A stretch of 64,000 bases of DNA from Rhizobium ruizarguesonis (GTDB lineage: Bacteria > Pseudomonadota > Alphaproteobacteria > Rhizobiales > Rhizobiaceae), in assembly GCF_012349115.1 (NCBI RefSeq), contig NZ_PQIG01000083.1:1-64000 (forward strand). Reading direction: 5' to 3'. Position 1 is the stretch's first letter; the number at the start of each line of letters is the position of its first letter. The notes below the pieces were generated by a model. The model made no database searches, was not told the DNA's origin, and saw only the letters and a list, made by a program, of their open reading frames with translations. Positions 26,546-36,362 of this stretch are shown piece by piece. Made by a program: the position numbers and the translations under genes.

Positions 26546-29500
26546 ATGGACGCCACCACCGAGAAGCGGCCCTTCAATCTATCGCGCTGGGCGATCGGAC
26601 ATCCAAGCATCGCCCGCTTCCTTTTCGGGCTGATCATCATCACCGGCGTGCTCGGCCTGATGCGCATGGGCCAGCGCGAGGATCCTGAATTCACCTTCCG
26701 CGTCATGGTCGTTCAGGCGATCTGGCCAGGTGCTTCCATTCAGGAAATGGAAGATCAGGTCGTCAACAAGATCGAGCGCAAGCTGCAGGAAACGCCGCAT
26801 ATCGACTGGGTCAAGTCCTATACGCGGGCGGGCAGTGCGATCATCACCCTGCAGGTCAAGGGCGACACGAATTCGCAGGAAGTGGCGGATGCCTTCTACC
26901 AGGTACGCAAGAAGGTCGGCGACATCTCCAGCGAGCTGCCGCAAGGCCTGCTCGGCCCTTTTTTCAACGACGAGTTCGGCGACACCTTCATCACGCTGCA
27001 TTCGATCAGCGGCGACGGCTATTCCTATCCGGAACTGAAGAAATTCGCGATCCAGGCGCGTGACATGCTGTTGACGACGCCGGGCGTCGAAAAGGCCGTC
27101 ATCATCGGCGACCAGCCTGAGAAGATCTATATCGACGTCTCGTCCAAGGCGCTCTCCGAGCGCGGCCTGACGATCCTCGATCTGCAAAACGCCATCAAGG
27201 GCCAAAACAATGTCGATCCGGCAGGCTCGGTCGATACCGGCCTGCGCTCGGTGCGCATATCGGTCGAAGGCGACGTGAAGAAGGCGGCCGATATCCGCGA
27301 GCTGCGCCTTCGCGCCGGCGGCCAGGTAACGCGCCTCGGCGATATCGCCACCGTCAGTTCCGGGCTCGAAGATCCCTACCAGCGCAAGTACCGTTTCAAC
27401 GGCCACGACAGCGTTCAGGTCGGCGTCGTGATGGCCAAGGGCTTCAACGTGACCGATGTCGGCAAGGGCGTGGAGGCGACCTATCAACGTTTCGAGGCGG
27501 CGCTGCCCTATGGCGTCGCCGTCGATCAGATCGCCAACCAGCCCGACGTGGTGACGGATGCGGTCAGCGAATTCATGCATGCGCTCGGCGAAGCTCTCAT
27601 CATCGTGCTCGTCGTCTCGTTCGTGTCGATCGGCTGGCGATCGGGCCTCGTCATCGCCATCGCCATTCCGCTGGTGCTGGCTGCCACCTTTGCGCTGATG
27701 TACGAACTCGGCATCGATCTGCAGCGCATCTCGCTTGGCGCGCTGATCATCGCGCTCGGCCTGCTCGTCGACGATGCGATGATCGTCGTCGAGATGATGG
27801 AGCGAAAGCTGGAGGAGGGGCTCGTCAAGATCGACGCGGCAAGCTTCGCCTATTCCTCGACCGCCTTCCCGATGCTGACGGGTACGCTGATCACCACGGC
27901 CGGCTTCATTCCCGTCGGCTTCGCAGCATCGACGGCCGGCGAATATGTGCGGTCGCTGTTCTACGTCGTCGGCATCGCGCTTGTCACTTCGTGGTTCGTC
28001 GCGGTCTATTTCACGCCGTGGCTCGGCTATATGATCCTCAAGCAGCGCCATCACGCAGGCGAGCATCACGACGCCTTCGACACCGGCTTCTATCGCCGGC
28101 TGCGCGGCACGGTCGGCTGGGCTGTGCGCCACCGTGTCATCGTGCTGCTGCTCACGCTCGGCACCTTCGCCACCAGCCTCTGGGCCTTCCAGTTCATTCC
28201 GCAGAATTTCTTCCCGCAATCGTCGCGGCCGGAAATCCTCGTCGATCTCTGGCTGCCCGAGGGCACCAGCATCAAGGAAGTCGAGGTGCAGGCAAAGGCG
28301 CTCGAAGCCAAGATGATGGATGATCCCGACAAGCGGTTCATCGCCACCTATATCGGCGAAGGCGCGCCGCGCTTCTTCCTGCCGCTCGACCAGCAGTTGC
28401 GCAATCCGAACTTCGCCCAGCTGCTCGTCATGGCCAATGACGAACCGGCGCGCGAGCGGCTGATCGTCAAGCTGCGGACGATCCTTGCGGAAGACTTCCC
28501 CGATATTCGCGGCAAGGTCGACCGCCTCTTCCTTGGTCCGCCGACCGGCTGGCCGGTGCAGATGCGCGTCATGGGCCCCGACCGCCAGGAAGTCAGGGAG
28601 ATCGCCGATCAGGTAAAGGCGCGCTTCCAGGCCAATCCGGAGCTCGGCGCCATCCATGACGATTGGCTGGAAGAGGTGCCGGCGATGAAGCTGGTGATCG
28701 ACCAGGACCGCGCCCGGGCACTCGGCGTCACCTCGCAGCGTGTGCGCCAGATGCTGCAGACCGCCATGTCAGGGGCTGCGCTCGACGATTTCCGCGACGG
28801 CGAGGAGACGGTTTCGATCGTCGCCCGCGAGCCGGATGCCAGCCGTTCGCTGCTGTCGGCGGTCAACTCGGTCTATGTGCCGACGGATTTCGGCGGCTTT
28901 GTGCCGGTCTCGCAGGTTGCCAAGGTCGTGCCCGTCATGGAGCAGGGCATCGAGTGGCGGCGCGACCGCCTGCCGACGATCACCGTGCGCGCGACGCTGC
29001 CTGACGATGTGCAGCCGAACGACGTGGTGATGAAGATGTATGCCGACATGAAGGACCTGCGCGACAGCCTGCCGGCCGGCTACAATGTCGAGATCCAGGG
29101 CGGTGCCGAAGATGCGGCGGAAAGCCAGATGTCGATCGCCGCCAAGGCGCCGATCATGCTCGCCGTCATCGTCGTGCTGTTGATGGTGCAGTTGCAGCAT
29201 TTCGGCAAGGCGATGCTGGTGCTTGCCACCGGCCCACTCGGCATCATCGGTGCCGCGGCCGCATTGCTGATCAGCGGCGCGCCCTTCGGCTTTGTCGCCA
29301 TCCTCGGCGTCATCGCGCTGCTCGGCATCATCATGCGCAACTCGATCATCCTGGTCGATCAGATCGACCAGGATATCAAAGCCGGCATGCACCGGCAGGA
29401 GGCGATCGTCGGCGCGGCCGTGCGGCGTTTCCGGCCGATCATGCTGACGGCACTGACCGCCGTGCTGGCGCTGATCCCGATCTCGCGCGGTGTCTTCTGG

Positions 29501-29689
29501 GGTCCGCTCGCCTACGCGATGATGGGCGGCATCCTGGTTGCGACCGTGCTCACCATTCTGGTTCTGCCCGCCGGTTACGCTCTTTTCTTCGGCCGGGAGC
29601 CGAAGGCAAAGGACGAGCCGGGCGAGCATGCCGACGCCATCCAGGAAGAGGCGGATGACAGACATCCGCCGGCGTTGGCAGCAGAGTGA
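26546..29689 (+). CDS. RND-family efflux pump, inner-membrane subunit
   Basis: A 1047-residue AcrB/HAE1-like transporter. A first membrane helix (RFLFGLIIITGVLGL) is followed by a large periplasmic loop, helices 2-6 with the proton-relay region GLLVDDAMIVVEMMERKLEEG, a second periplasmic loop, and six more helices (AKAPIMLAVIVVLLMVQ onward). The paired aspartates of helix 4 lie in GLLVDDAM. It exports hydrophobic compounds by proton exchange in complex with the preceding adaptor. It belongs to a shorter-loop RND subgroup common in alphaproteobacteria. Substrates are unknown. Confidence 0.93.
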   Translation: MDATTEKRPFNLSRWAIGHPSIARFLFGLIIITGVLGLMRMGQREDPEFTFRVMVVQAIWPGASIQEMEDQVVNKIERKLQETPHIDWVKSYTRAGSAIITLQVKGDTNSQEVADAFYQVRKKVGDISSELPQGLLGPFFNDEFGDTFITLHSISGDGYSYPELKKFAIQARDMLLTTPGVEKAVIIGDQPEKIYIDVSSKALSERGLTILDLQNAIKGQNNVDPAGSVDTGLRSVRISVEGDVKKAADIRELRLRAGGQVTRLGDIATVSSGLEDPYQRKYRFNGHDSVQVGVVMAKGFNVTDVGKGVEATYQRFEAALPYGVAVDQIANQPDVVTDAVSEFMHALGEALIIVLVVSFVSIGWRSGLVIAIAIPLVLAATFALMYELGIDLQRISLGALIIALGLLVDDAMIVVEMMERKLEEGLVKIDAASFAYSSTAFPMLTGTLITTAGFIPVGFAASTAGEYVRSLFYVVGIALVTSWFVAVYFTPWLGYMILKQRHHAGEHHDAFDTGFYRRLRGTVGWAVRHRVIVLLLTLGTFATSLWAFQFIPQNFFPQSSRPEILVDLWLPEGTSIKEVEVQAKALEAKMMDDPDKRFIATYIGEGAPRFFLPLDQQLRNPNFAQLLVMANDEPARERLIVKLRTILAEDFPDIRGKVDRLFLGPPTGWPVQMRVMGPDRQEVREIADQVKARFQANPELGAIHDDWLEEVPAMKLVIDQDRARALGVTSQRVRQMLQTAMSGAALDDFRDGEETVSIVAREPDASRSLLSAVNSVYVPTDFGGFVPVSQVAKVVPVMEQGIEWRRDRLPTITVRATLPDDVQPNDVVMKMYADMKDLRDSLPAGYNVEIQGGAEDAAESQMSIAAKAPIMLAVIVVLLMVQLQHFGKAMLVLATGPLGIIGAAAALLISGAPFGFVAILGVIALLGIIMRNSIILVDQIDQDIKAGMHRQEAIVGAAVRRFRPIMLTALTAVLALIPISRGVFWGPLAYAMMGGILVATVLTILVLPAGYALFFGREPKAKDEPGEHADAIQEEADDRHPPALAAE

Positions 29690-29691
29690 GG

Positions 29692-29718
29692 ACGGCGCGG
29701 CGAAAGCCGCGCCGTTTT
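29692..29718 (+). terminator. Rho-independent terminator of the RND operon
   Basis: ACGGCGCGGC (29692-29701), a GAAA tetraloop, then GCCGCGCCGT (29706-29715) form a perfect ten-base stem followed by TTT. It begins two bases after the pump stop codon. Confidence 0.85.
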
Positions 29719-29902
29719 CCTTGCAGGTCACAGCTTACTCGTCAAAGCGCGTCGCTGCCTACAGCGCCGCGCAGTCTTTACTGCCTGTTCCGTCTTGGAG
29801 CTGCGCGCCGATTCCATTGCCGCCTCGAAAAAGCTAAGCTGCGAAGCATGCCGGGAGACCAACCGCGATCCCGGCCACTCATTGACGAGGCAGGACCCGA
29901 CC

Positions 29903-31813
29903 ATGGCCGATTACCATCTGGAAGCAAGCTGGAGCCCGATCGAGGGCAGTTTCGGGCGCCTCACCTTCACGCTTTTCAATCTTTCGACCGAGCCGCTGTC
30001 CGGCTTCTCGCTCGCCTACACGTCAGAGACGCGGATTGCCGACAAACATGTCTGCGACGGCGGCAGCCTGAAGCGGCAGGTCGCGCATTTCCATGAATTC
30101 CTGCCGCCCCAAGACCTGAGCGTGCCGCCCGGCGGGCGCTGGCGGTTCACCGTCGAGGGGCTGACCAGGGAGCCGAAACATAGGACGGCCGGCGTCAAAT
30201 CAGCCTATCTGACACTTGGCGACGGACGCCACGTTCCTGTTGGTTTCGGCGATCTCATGCTCGAAGGCCGGGATGGTGGCGTGGCGCCGCCGCTTCTGCC
30301 GCCCGGCCGGGCCGAGGAACCTTATTCGCTGCTGCCCTGGCCGCTGGCGCTCGGGCTGAAGGCGGGAGAGCTGCCAGTCGTCCTTTATCCGGCCGAGCGG
30401 ACGCGGCCTGATGCGGTCAAGGCGCTGTCGCTGGTTATGGAACTCTACCAGCGCCTCTATCCGGTCGACAATATGCCGTTTTCCCTCGGTGCCGTCGAAG
30501 GCGGGCGGGCCATTCGTTTCGTCACCGAATCGTCGATCGCCGCCTTCGCCTACGAATTGCGTTTTACGGCGCATGAGATCGTGCTTTCGAGTGCGGATGC
30601 CGCCGGTCGGCATTACGGGCTGATCAGCCTGGCGCAACTGCTGCACGGCGCCCGCGCCGATCCTGAGCGCTTCAAATTTCCCAATTTCGGCACGATCGCC
30701 GACCAACCGCGTTATGACTGGCGTGGCTGCCATCTCGATGTGTCCAGGCAGTTCTATCCGGTGGCAGACGTCGTGCGGCTGATTGATATTCTCGCCTGGA
30801 ACAAGCTCAACATCTTCCACTGGCATCTGACCGATGACGAAGCGTGGCGGCTGGAGATCAAGGCCTATCCCGCGCTGACGGAGATCGGCGCACGGCGTGG
30901 GCCGGATGAAGTGCTCGTGCCGCAGCTCGGCGACGGGGCGCAAACGCGCTCCGGTCATTACACGCAGGAGGATGCCAAGCGGATCGTTGCGCATGCAGCC
31001 TCGCTGCATATCGAGGTACTGCCGGAAATCGATATTCCGGGCCACAGCATGGCGACGCTGTTCTCCCTGCCCGAGCTCGTCGACGGCCAGGAGGCGCCGG
31101 ACAGTTACCGCTCGGTGCAGGGTTATCCGAACAACGCCCTTAATCCGGCGGTGGAATTCACCTATGAATTTCTCGGCAAGGTGTTCGACGAGATGGTGGC
31201 GCTGTTCCCCAGTGAATATCTCCATATCGGCGGCGACGAAGTGGCGCATGGCTCCTGGCTTTCCTCGCCGCTCTGCAAGGCACTGATGGAGAGGGAGAAA
31301 CTGGCAGGCACCGCCGAGCTGCAATCCTATTTCCTGAAACGTATCAAAGCCATGCTGTCGGAGCGCGGCAAGAAACTCGTCGGCTGGAACGAGGTTTCGC
31401 ATGGCGGCGGCGTCGACCGCGACGGCACGCTGCTGATGGCCTGGGAAAAGCCCGCCGTCGGCATCGAGCTGGCACAAGAAGGCTACGACGTGGTGATGAC
31501 GCCGGGGCAGGCCTATTATCTCGACATGGCGCAGGCTGAAGCTTGGACCGAGCCCGGCGCCAGCTGGGCGGGCTACGCGCCGCCGGAACACACCTACGCT
31601 TACGAGGCCGAGGGCGAGCTGCCGGAGGCGCTGCAGGAGAAGATGCGCGGCATCCAGGCCTGCATCTGGACCGAGAACTTCGTCTCGCGCGCCTATTTCA
31701 ACCGGCTGGTTTTTCCGCGTCTCCAGGCGGTCGCCGAGGCTGCCTGGACGCCTTCTGCGCGCAAGGACTGGGATCGGTTCGCAGCGATCGTGCGGATGTG
31801 GCCGGTGCTTTAA
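29903..31813 (+). CDS. Beta-N-acetylhexosaminidase (GH20)
   Basis: Start placed at ATG 29903 (MADYHLEASW); upstream in-frame codons encode nothing family-like. The 636-residue protein has an N-terminal carbohydrate-binding-type domain (1-150), the GH20b domain (GRAIRFVTESSIAAFAYEL region), and the catalytic TIM barrel from about 265 (YDWRGCHLDVSRQF). The acid pair is D445-E446 in LHIGGDEVAHG. It removes terminal N-acetylglucosamine or N-acetylgalactosamine. No signal peptide is apparent, so it probably acts on imported chito-oligosaccharides or muropeptide fragments. The convergent ROK kinase next door fits amino-sugar salvage. Confidence 0.9.
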   Translation: MADYHLEASWSPIEGSFGRLTFTLFNLSTEPLSGFSLAYTSETRIADKHVCDGGSLKRQVAHFHEFLPPQDLSVPPGGRWRFTVEGLTREPKHRTAGVKSAYLTLGDGRHVPVGFGDLMLEGRDGGVAPPLLPPGRAEEPYSLLPWPLALGLKAGELPVVLYPAERTRPDAVKALSLVMELYQRLYPVDNMPFSLGAVEGGRAIRFVTESSIAAFAYELRFTAHEIVLSSADAAGRHYGLISLAQLLHGARADPERFKFPNFGTIADQPRYDWRGCHLDVSRQFYPVADVVRLIDILAWNKLNIFHWHLTDDEAWRLEIKAYPALTEIGARRGPDEVLVPQLGDGAQTRSGHYTQEDAKRIVAHAASLHIEVLPEIDIPGHSMATLFSLPELVDGQEAPDSYRSVQGYPNNALNPAVEFTYEFLGKVFDEMVALFPSEYLHIGGDEVAHGSWLSSPLCKALMEREKLAGTAELQSYFLKRIKAMLSERGKKLVGWNEVSHGGGVDRDGTLLMAWEKPAVGIELAQEGYDVVMTPGQAYYLDMAQAEAWTEPGASWAGYAPPEHTYAYEAEGELPEALQEKMRGIQACIWTENFVSRAYFNRLVFPRLQAVAEAAWTPSARKDWDRFAAIVRMWPVL

Positions 31814-31864
31814 GGAATCGCAATTCCGGATGGAAAATCGCTTCGCACTTTTCGTGGAATTGCT

Positions 31865-32776
31865 TCAGGCCGCCTCGGCCTTCAGCCCCAAAAGCGCTGC
31901 GCCGATCAGGCCGGGTTCGATGCGGCATTCGCTGCGCACCACCAGCGGGCGATCGAACTTGCGCAGGATGCGGGCGCGCACGGCGTGGTCGAGCTCGGCA
32001 AGCAGCGGCTCGACATTGGAAAGCCCGCCACCGACCGGCACGATGGTCGCGCCGGTGATGTTGATCGTCAGCGCTAGGGGCGAGGCGACGAGATCGACAT
32101 AGACGTCGATCGTCCGTGTCGCCTTCTCCTCTCCGTGTCGCCACTGAGCGATGATCTCCTCGCTGGCAAAGTCGAGATCGTGCAGCGTCTTGTGCAGGCG
32201 CTCCAGGCCGCGGGCGCCGCCGACGGTGTCGACGCAGCCTTTCTGGCCGCAGCCGCAGGCATAGGCGGGAATGGCCACAGGCGGATTGCCGGCTGCGGAT
32301 GCGATGATCGGCCCGTGACCCCATTCGCCGGCAAAGCCGCCGGCCTCGTTGACGAGGCGACCGTCGGCAACCAGGCCGCCGCCAACGCCGGTGCCAAGGA
32401 TGGCGCCGAAGACGATGCGGTGGCCGCGGCCAGCGCCGAGACCGGCTTCGGCCATAGCGAAACAGTCGGCATCGTTGGCGATCAGCACCGGCAGGCCGAG
32501 TTCGGCTTCGAGATCGGCCGCGAGCGTGCGGTCGTGGATGCAGGGAATGTTGGCGCAGATCAGGCGCTGCGTATCGGGATCGACGACGCCGGCGATGGAG
32601 AGGGCGATGCCGTTCGGCTGTTCGCCGGTTTCGGCGATGATGCCGCGCAGGGTCTCGACGAAAGCGGCAAAATCATCCCTGGGTGTCGGGCGGCGGCCGA
32701 GGGGAACGATGTCTGTCTCGGAACGAGCGATGCCACCCTTGATGGCGGTGCCACCGATGTCGAATGAAATGATCAT
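31865..32776 (-). CDS. ROK-family sugar kinase (N-acetylglucosamine kinase-like)
   Basis: Start at 32776 (MIISFDIGGTAIKGG); a longer start adds 14 residues unlike the family. The 303-residue protein has the phosphate-1 motif DIGGT (6-10), catalytic D102 (ANDAD), the sugar-contact motif EWGH (151-154) and the ROK zinc cluster CGCGQKGC (174-181). It phosphorylates a hexose, probably N-acetylglucosamine or N-acetylmannosamine, in the cytoplasm. It converges with the GH20 gene 51 bases away, which would release such a sugar. ROK regulators are excluded because there is no N-terminal DNA-binding domain. Confidence 0.87.
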   Translation of the reverse strand: MIISFDIGGTAIKGGIARSETDIVPLGRRPTPRDDFAAFVETLRGIIAETGEQPNGIALSIAGVVDPDTQRLICANIPCIHDRTLAADLEAELGLPVLIANDADCFAMAEAGLGAGRGHRIVFGAILGTGVGGGLVADGRLVNEAGGFAGEWGHGPIIASAAGNPPVAIPAYACGCGQKGCVDTVGGARGLERLHKTLHDLDFASEEIIAQWRHGEEKATRTIDVYVDLVASPLALTINITGATIVPVGGGLSNVEPLLAELDHAVRARILRKFDRPLVVRSECRIEPGLIGAALLGLKAEAA

Positions 32777-33035
32777 TGCCACTCTGCCGTTTTCTGGTCT
32801 CCCAGCGTCTGCTTGCATTGTTGGCGGGGAATTTCAAGCGCTCATTCGGCGATGATGTCGCCGGCTTTATGGTCGGGCCTTGTGCCAGCCCCTCTGTTTT
32901 GCCGGACACCTCTCCCACAGGTGGGGAGATCAGATAGGCGGGACGGGTTTGCGTCTTCCATTCCGTCATGGCAAGACGTTGGAGAAATCGGGTGAGCCCG
33001 AGCCCATCGGCTCCGATTACAGCTGCAATTTCTAA
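32777..33035. other. Intergenic region with palindromic sequence, no gene seen
   Basis: The region runs from the ROK start to the frame of the ExoD gene. It contains an imperfect hairpin sequence (ACCTCTCCC then AGGTGGGGAGAT, 32907-32930) of a type scattered in alphaproteobacterial genomes. No convincing ORF, RNA or promoter was found. GC skew and codon pattern look non-coding. Confidence 0.5.
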
Positions 33036-33137
33036 CCCCGCAAGTCATTCAATTGGCATATTGCATCGCCAGAATCCGGCCCTACACTTTCATCAACTGC
33101 CGGACCCACGACGATCGATACGAGAGAAAACAGTACC

Positions 33138-33758
33138 ATCCGAAGACCACGTCCCAAAGGCCGCCGCCTCTCATCCATTTTGCGGCAGATGGCTGCCGAT
33201 CAGAGCCGCGAACGGATCTCGATCGGCGATCTGTTTGACACGATGGGTGACAGGGCGATCAGCGCGTTGATGCTGATCTTCGCGCTTCCGAACGCCTTTC
33301 CCACTCCGCCCGGAACCTCGGCCGTGCTCGGGGCGCCATTGGTCTTCCTGGCAGCGCAACTGACCTTCGGGCTGAAACCCTGGCTGCCGAAGGTGATTGC
33401 CAACCGTTCGATGCGCCGGGAGGATTTCGAGTCCATCGTCGGCCGCATCCACCGCTGGCTCGCCTGGGCCGAACGCATGCTGAAGCCACGGCTGGCGATC
33501 TTCGCCGAACCGCCGGCGGAATATATTGCCGGGGCGGCATGCCTGCTACTGTCGATCGTGCTGTTGCTGCCGGTCCCGCTCGGCAACATCCTGCCGGCGA
33601 TCACGATCTCGGTCTTCGCTTTCGGCATATTGGGCCGTGACGGTCTCTTCGCGCTCATCGGCTTCGTGATGACGGCCGTGTCGCTCGTCATCGCCGGCGG
33701 GGTGATCTATGGTCTCGTGAAGGCGGCGATCTATCTCGTCGTGCAATGGTTTGCCTGA
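33138..33758 (+). CDS. ExoD-family membrane protein (exopolysaccharide synthesis)
   Basis: The clear family part runs from GRRLSSILRQMAADQ through FALPNAFPTPPGTSAVLGAP to the hydrophobic C terminus, with about four membrane segments. ExoD of rhizobia is linked to exopolysaccharide and alkaline tolerance. The conserved RRLSSIL segment lies before the first ordinary start codon (TTG 33180, then ATG 33189), and the frame upstream back to TAA at 33033 holds no ATG, GTG or TTG. The start is therefore uncertain: ATC at 33138 is a tentative choice, ACG at 33120 another. A conservative annotation is 33180-33758 (192 residues). Confidence 0.75.
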   Translation: MRRPRPKGRRLSSILRQMAADQSRERISIGDLFDTMGDRAISALMLIFALPNAFPTPPGTSAVLGAPLVFLAAQLTFGLKPWLPKVIANRSMRREDFESIVGRIHRWLAWAERMLKPRLAIFAEPPAEYIAGAACLLLSIVLLLPVPLGNILPAITISVFAFGILGRDGLFALIGFVMTAVSLVIAGGVIYGLVKAAIYLVVQWFA

Positions 33759-33907
33759 GCGGGTTTGCCCGAGTGACGGCGGTTATTTGGCGGGGCTCCT
33801 TGCAACAGGCTCGACATTTGCCGGAATTTTGTTTTGATCTGGCGCGATACAGACTCAAATCCTGTTCGGCGGCGGCACGCCGGCTCACTTTGCGCGGTAG
33901 GCATTAG

Positions 33908-34861
33908 ATGGTAAAAAGATCCGAGACCCCTGCACGGCTCGACGATGCGGCGCGTGCCGGCTGGCTTTACTACGTCGCCGGGCGCACGCAGGACGAAATC
34001 GCCGCTGCGATGGGCATCTCGCGGCAATCGGCGCAGCGGCTGGTGTCGCTGGCGGTCGCCGAGCGCCTGATCAAGGTGCGGCTCGATCATCCGATCGCCG
34101 CCTGCCTGGAGCTCGGCAGTCAGCTGCGCCGGAAATTCGGGCTGAAACATGTGGAGGTGGTGCCGAGCGATCCCGCGTCGTCGTCGACGACGGTCGGTAT
34201 CGCCGAGGCGGCCGCTGCCGAGATCGAGCGGTGGCTGAAACGGCCGGAACCCATCGTACTCGCCATCGGTACCGGCCGCACGCTGAAGGCGGCCGTCGAC
34301 CAGCTTCCGGCGATCGAATGTCCCAATCACCGCATCGTTTCGCTGACCGGCAATATCGCCCCGGACGGATCGGCGGCCTATTACAACGTCATCTTCAGCA
34401 TGGCCGATGCGGTGAAGGCGCGACACTATCCGATGCCGCTGCCGGTGCTCGTCACCTCGGCGGAGGAGCGCGAGTTGCTGCATGGCCAACAGCTGGTGCG
34501 CTCGACGCTTAATATGAGCGCGCAAGCCGATGTCACCTTCGTCGGCATCGGCGAGCTCGGCATTGATGGGCCGCTTTGCGTCGACGGTTTTCTCGAGAAG
34601 GACGAGATGATGGAGCTGATGCGCGGGGGTGCTGTCGGCGAAATCTGCGGCTGGATCTTCGATGTCGATGGCAGGTTGATCGACAACCCGATCAACGAGC
34701 GCGTCGCGTCCGCGCCGATCCCGTCCCGCGACGCGTCGATGGTCATTGGGCTGGCCAAGGGCAAGCGCAAATTCAAGGCGATCAGGGCCGCCGTTGTCGG
34801 CCATCAAATCAACGCTCTGATCACCGACGAAGAGACCGCTGAGTTTTTGCTCAAGAACTGA
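33908..34861 (+). CDS. SorC-family sugar-binding transcriptional regulator (polyol locus)
   Basis: A 317-residue regulator with an N-terminal helix-turn-helix (YYVAGRTQDEIAAAMGISRQSAQRLV, about 22-47) and a C-terminal SorC sugar-phosphate-binding domain (IGTGRTLKAAVDQL, VGIGELGIDG, LITDEETAEFLL). Such proteins control sorbitol/mannitol operons in Rhizobium and Rhodobacter (SmoC-like). It sits immediately before the polyol importer on the same strand with a promoter in between, so it most likely controls that operon. Confidence 0.87.
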   Translation: MVKRSETPARLDDAARAGWLYYVAGRTQDEIAAAMGISRQSAQRLVSLAVAERLIKVRLDHPIAACLELGSQLRRKFGLKHVEVVPSDPASSSTTVGIAEAAAAEIERWLKRPEPIVLAIGTGRTLKAAVDQLPAIECPNHRIVSLTGNIAPDGSAAYYNVIFSMADAVKARHYPMPLPVLVTSAEERELLHGQQLVRSTLNMSAQADVTFVGIGELGIDGPLCVDGFLEKDEMMELMRGGAVGEICGWIFDVDGRLIDNPINERVASAPIPSRDASMVIGLAKGKRKFKAIRAAVVGHQINALITDEETAEFLLKN

Positions 34862-34928
34862 GCAAAAAATATTCTAGTTAAATCAATGGGATCACTACCG
34901 CCTTCGGCGTTGCAGCAACGATTGCCGA

Positions 34929-34957
34929 TTGACATTCTTTATCGTTTGTTGAGTAAT
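34929..34957 (+). promoter_or_regulatory. Candidate promoter of the polyol importer operon
   Basis: TTGACA (34929-34934), 17 bases, AGTAAT (34952-34957). A small palindrome CGTTG-CAG-CAACG lies just upstream (34908-34920) and TGAGC/GCTCA flanks lie downstream near 34972. Either could be the SorC site. The binding-protein ATG is at 35008. Confidence 0.5.
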
Positions 34958-35007
34958 TGCCCATGAGCGAAGCGAATGCTCACACCCCATCTTCTGGGAG
35001 GAAGATT

Positions 35008-36318
35008 ATGACATTGAGAACTTTTCTGCTGGGCGCCTGCTCAGCACTGGCGTTTGCCGGTATGGCTTCGGCCGAAACGCTTACGATTGCGACCGTGAAC
35101 AACGGCGACATGATCCGGATGCAGAAGCTGACGGATGATTTCAAGGCGAAGAACCCCGGCATCGACCTTGAATGGGTAACCCTCGAAGAAAACGTGCTGC
35201 GCCAGAAGGTCACGACCGACATCGCGACCAAGGGCGGCCAGTACGACGTTCTGACGATCGGCACTTATGAAGTGCCGATCTGGGCAAAGCAGGGCTGGCT
35301 GGTGCCGCTCGACAATCTCGGCGCCAATTACGACGTCGATGACCTGCTGCCGGCGATCCGCAGCGGCCTGACCATGGACGGCAAGCTCTATGCGGCGCCG
35401 TTCTACGGCGAAAGCTCGATGGTCATGTACCGCAAGGACCTGTTCGACGCCGCCGGCCTGAAGATGCCGGACGCGCCGACCTGGGACTTCATTGCCGACG
35501 CTGCCCGCAAGATCACCAACAAAGACAAGGAAATCTACGGCATCTGCCTGCGCGGCAAGGCCGGCTGGGGCGAGAACATGGCCTTCCTGACGGCCATGTC
35601 CAACTCCTTCGGCGCCCGCTGGTTCGATGAAAGCTGGAAGCCGCAGTTCGATCAGCCGGAATGGAAGGACACGCTCGACTTCTACGTCAAGCTGATGAAG
35701 GATGCCGGTCCTCCGGGCGCTTCCTCCAACGGCTTCAACGAGAACCTGGCGCTCTTCCAGACCGGCAAGTGCGGCATGTGGATCGATGCGACCGTTGCTG
35801 CATCCTTCGTCAGCAACCCGAAGGAATCGACCGTCGCCGACAAGGTCGGCTTTGCGCTGGCTCCCGACAAGGGCCTCGGCAAGCGCGGCAACTGGCTCTG
35901 GGCCTGGAGCCTCGCCATTCCGGCAGGTACCCAGAAGGCCGAAGCTGCTGAAAAGTTCGTTGCCTGGGCGACGAGCAAGGAATACAGCAACCTCGTCGCC
36001 GAGAAGGAAGGTTGGCTGAACGCACCTCCGGGCACCCGCAGCTCGCTCTATGCGAATGCGGATTACCAGAAGGCGGCTCCCTTCGCCAAGACGACGATCG
36101 ACTCGATCAACTCGGCCGATCCGAGCAAGCCGACCGTCAAGCCGGTACCGTATGTCGGCGTCCAGTTCGTGGCGATCCCGGAATTCCAGGGCATCGGCAC
36201 GGCAGTGGGCCAGCAGTTCTCCGCAGCTCTTGCCGGCCAGCTTTCGGTCGACCAGGCCCTGCAGGCCGCACAGCAGCTGGCAACCCGCGAAATGACCAAG
36301 GCCGGCTACATTAAATAA
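35008..36318 (+). CDS. smoE: Polyol ABC transporter substrate-binding protein (SmoE-like)
   Basis: Start at ATG 35008 behind GGGAGGAAG; it gives a Sec signal (MTLRTFLLGACSALAFAGMASA). The 436-residue family 1 binding protein begins ETLTIATVNNGDMIRMQ, as in sorbitol/mannitol-binding proteins of Rhodobacter and rhizobia. The following permeases, ATPase and mannitol dehydrogenase support a hexitol ligand such as mannitol, sorbitol or arabinitol. A strong hairpin terminator follows the gene, so this protein is likely made in excess over the membrane components. Confidence 0.88.
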   Translation: MTLRTFLLGACSALAFAGMASAETLTIATVNNGDMIRMQKLTDDFKAKNPGIDLEWVTLEENVLRQKVTTDIATKGGQYDVLTIGTYEVPIWAKQGWLVPLDNLGANYDVDDLLPAIRSGLTMDGKLYAAPFYGESSMVMYRKDLFDAAGLKMPDAPTWDFIADAARKITNKDKEIYGICLRGKAGWGENMAFLTAMSNSFGARWFDESWKPQFDQPEWKDTLDFYVKLMKDAGPPGASSNGFNENLALFQTGKCGMWIDATVAASFVSNPKESTVADKVGFALAPDKGLGKRGNWLWAWSLAIPAGTQKAEAAEKFVAWATSKEYSNLVAEKEGWLNAPPGTRSSLYANADYQKAAPFAKTTIDSINSADPSKPTVKPVPYVGVQFVAIPEFQGIGTAVGQQFSAALAGQLSVDQALQAAQQLATREMTKAGYIK

Positions 36319-36362
36319 AACCTCCTGAGCAAGAGGCGGATCCTTGACAATCCGCCCCTCTG

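Noticed and set aside
26579..28657. Long minus-strand frame opposite the RND pump
   Set aside because: The plus-strand frame encodes a complete RND transporter. The antisense translation is rich in Asp, Arg and His without domains.
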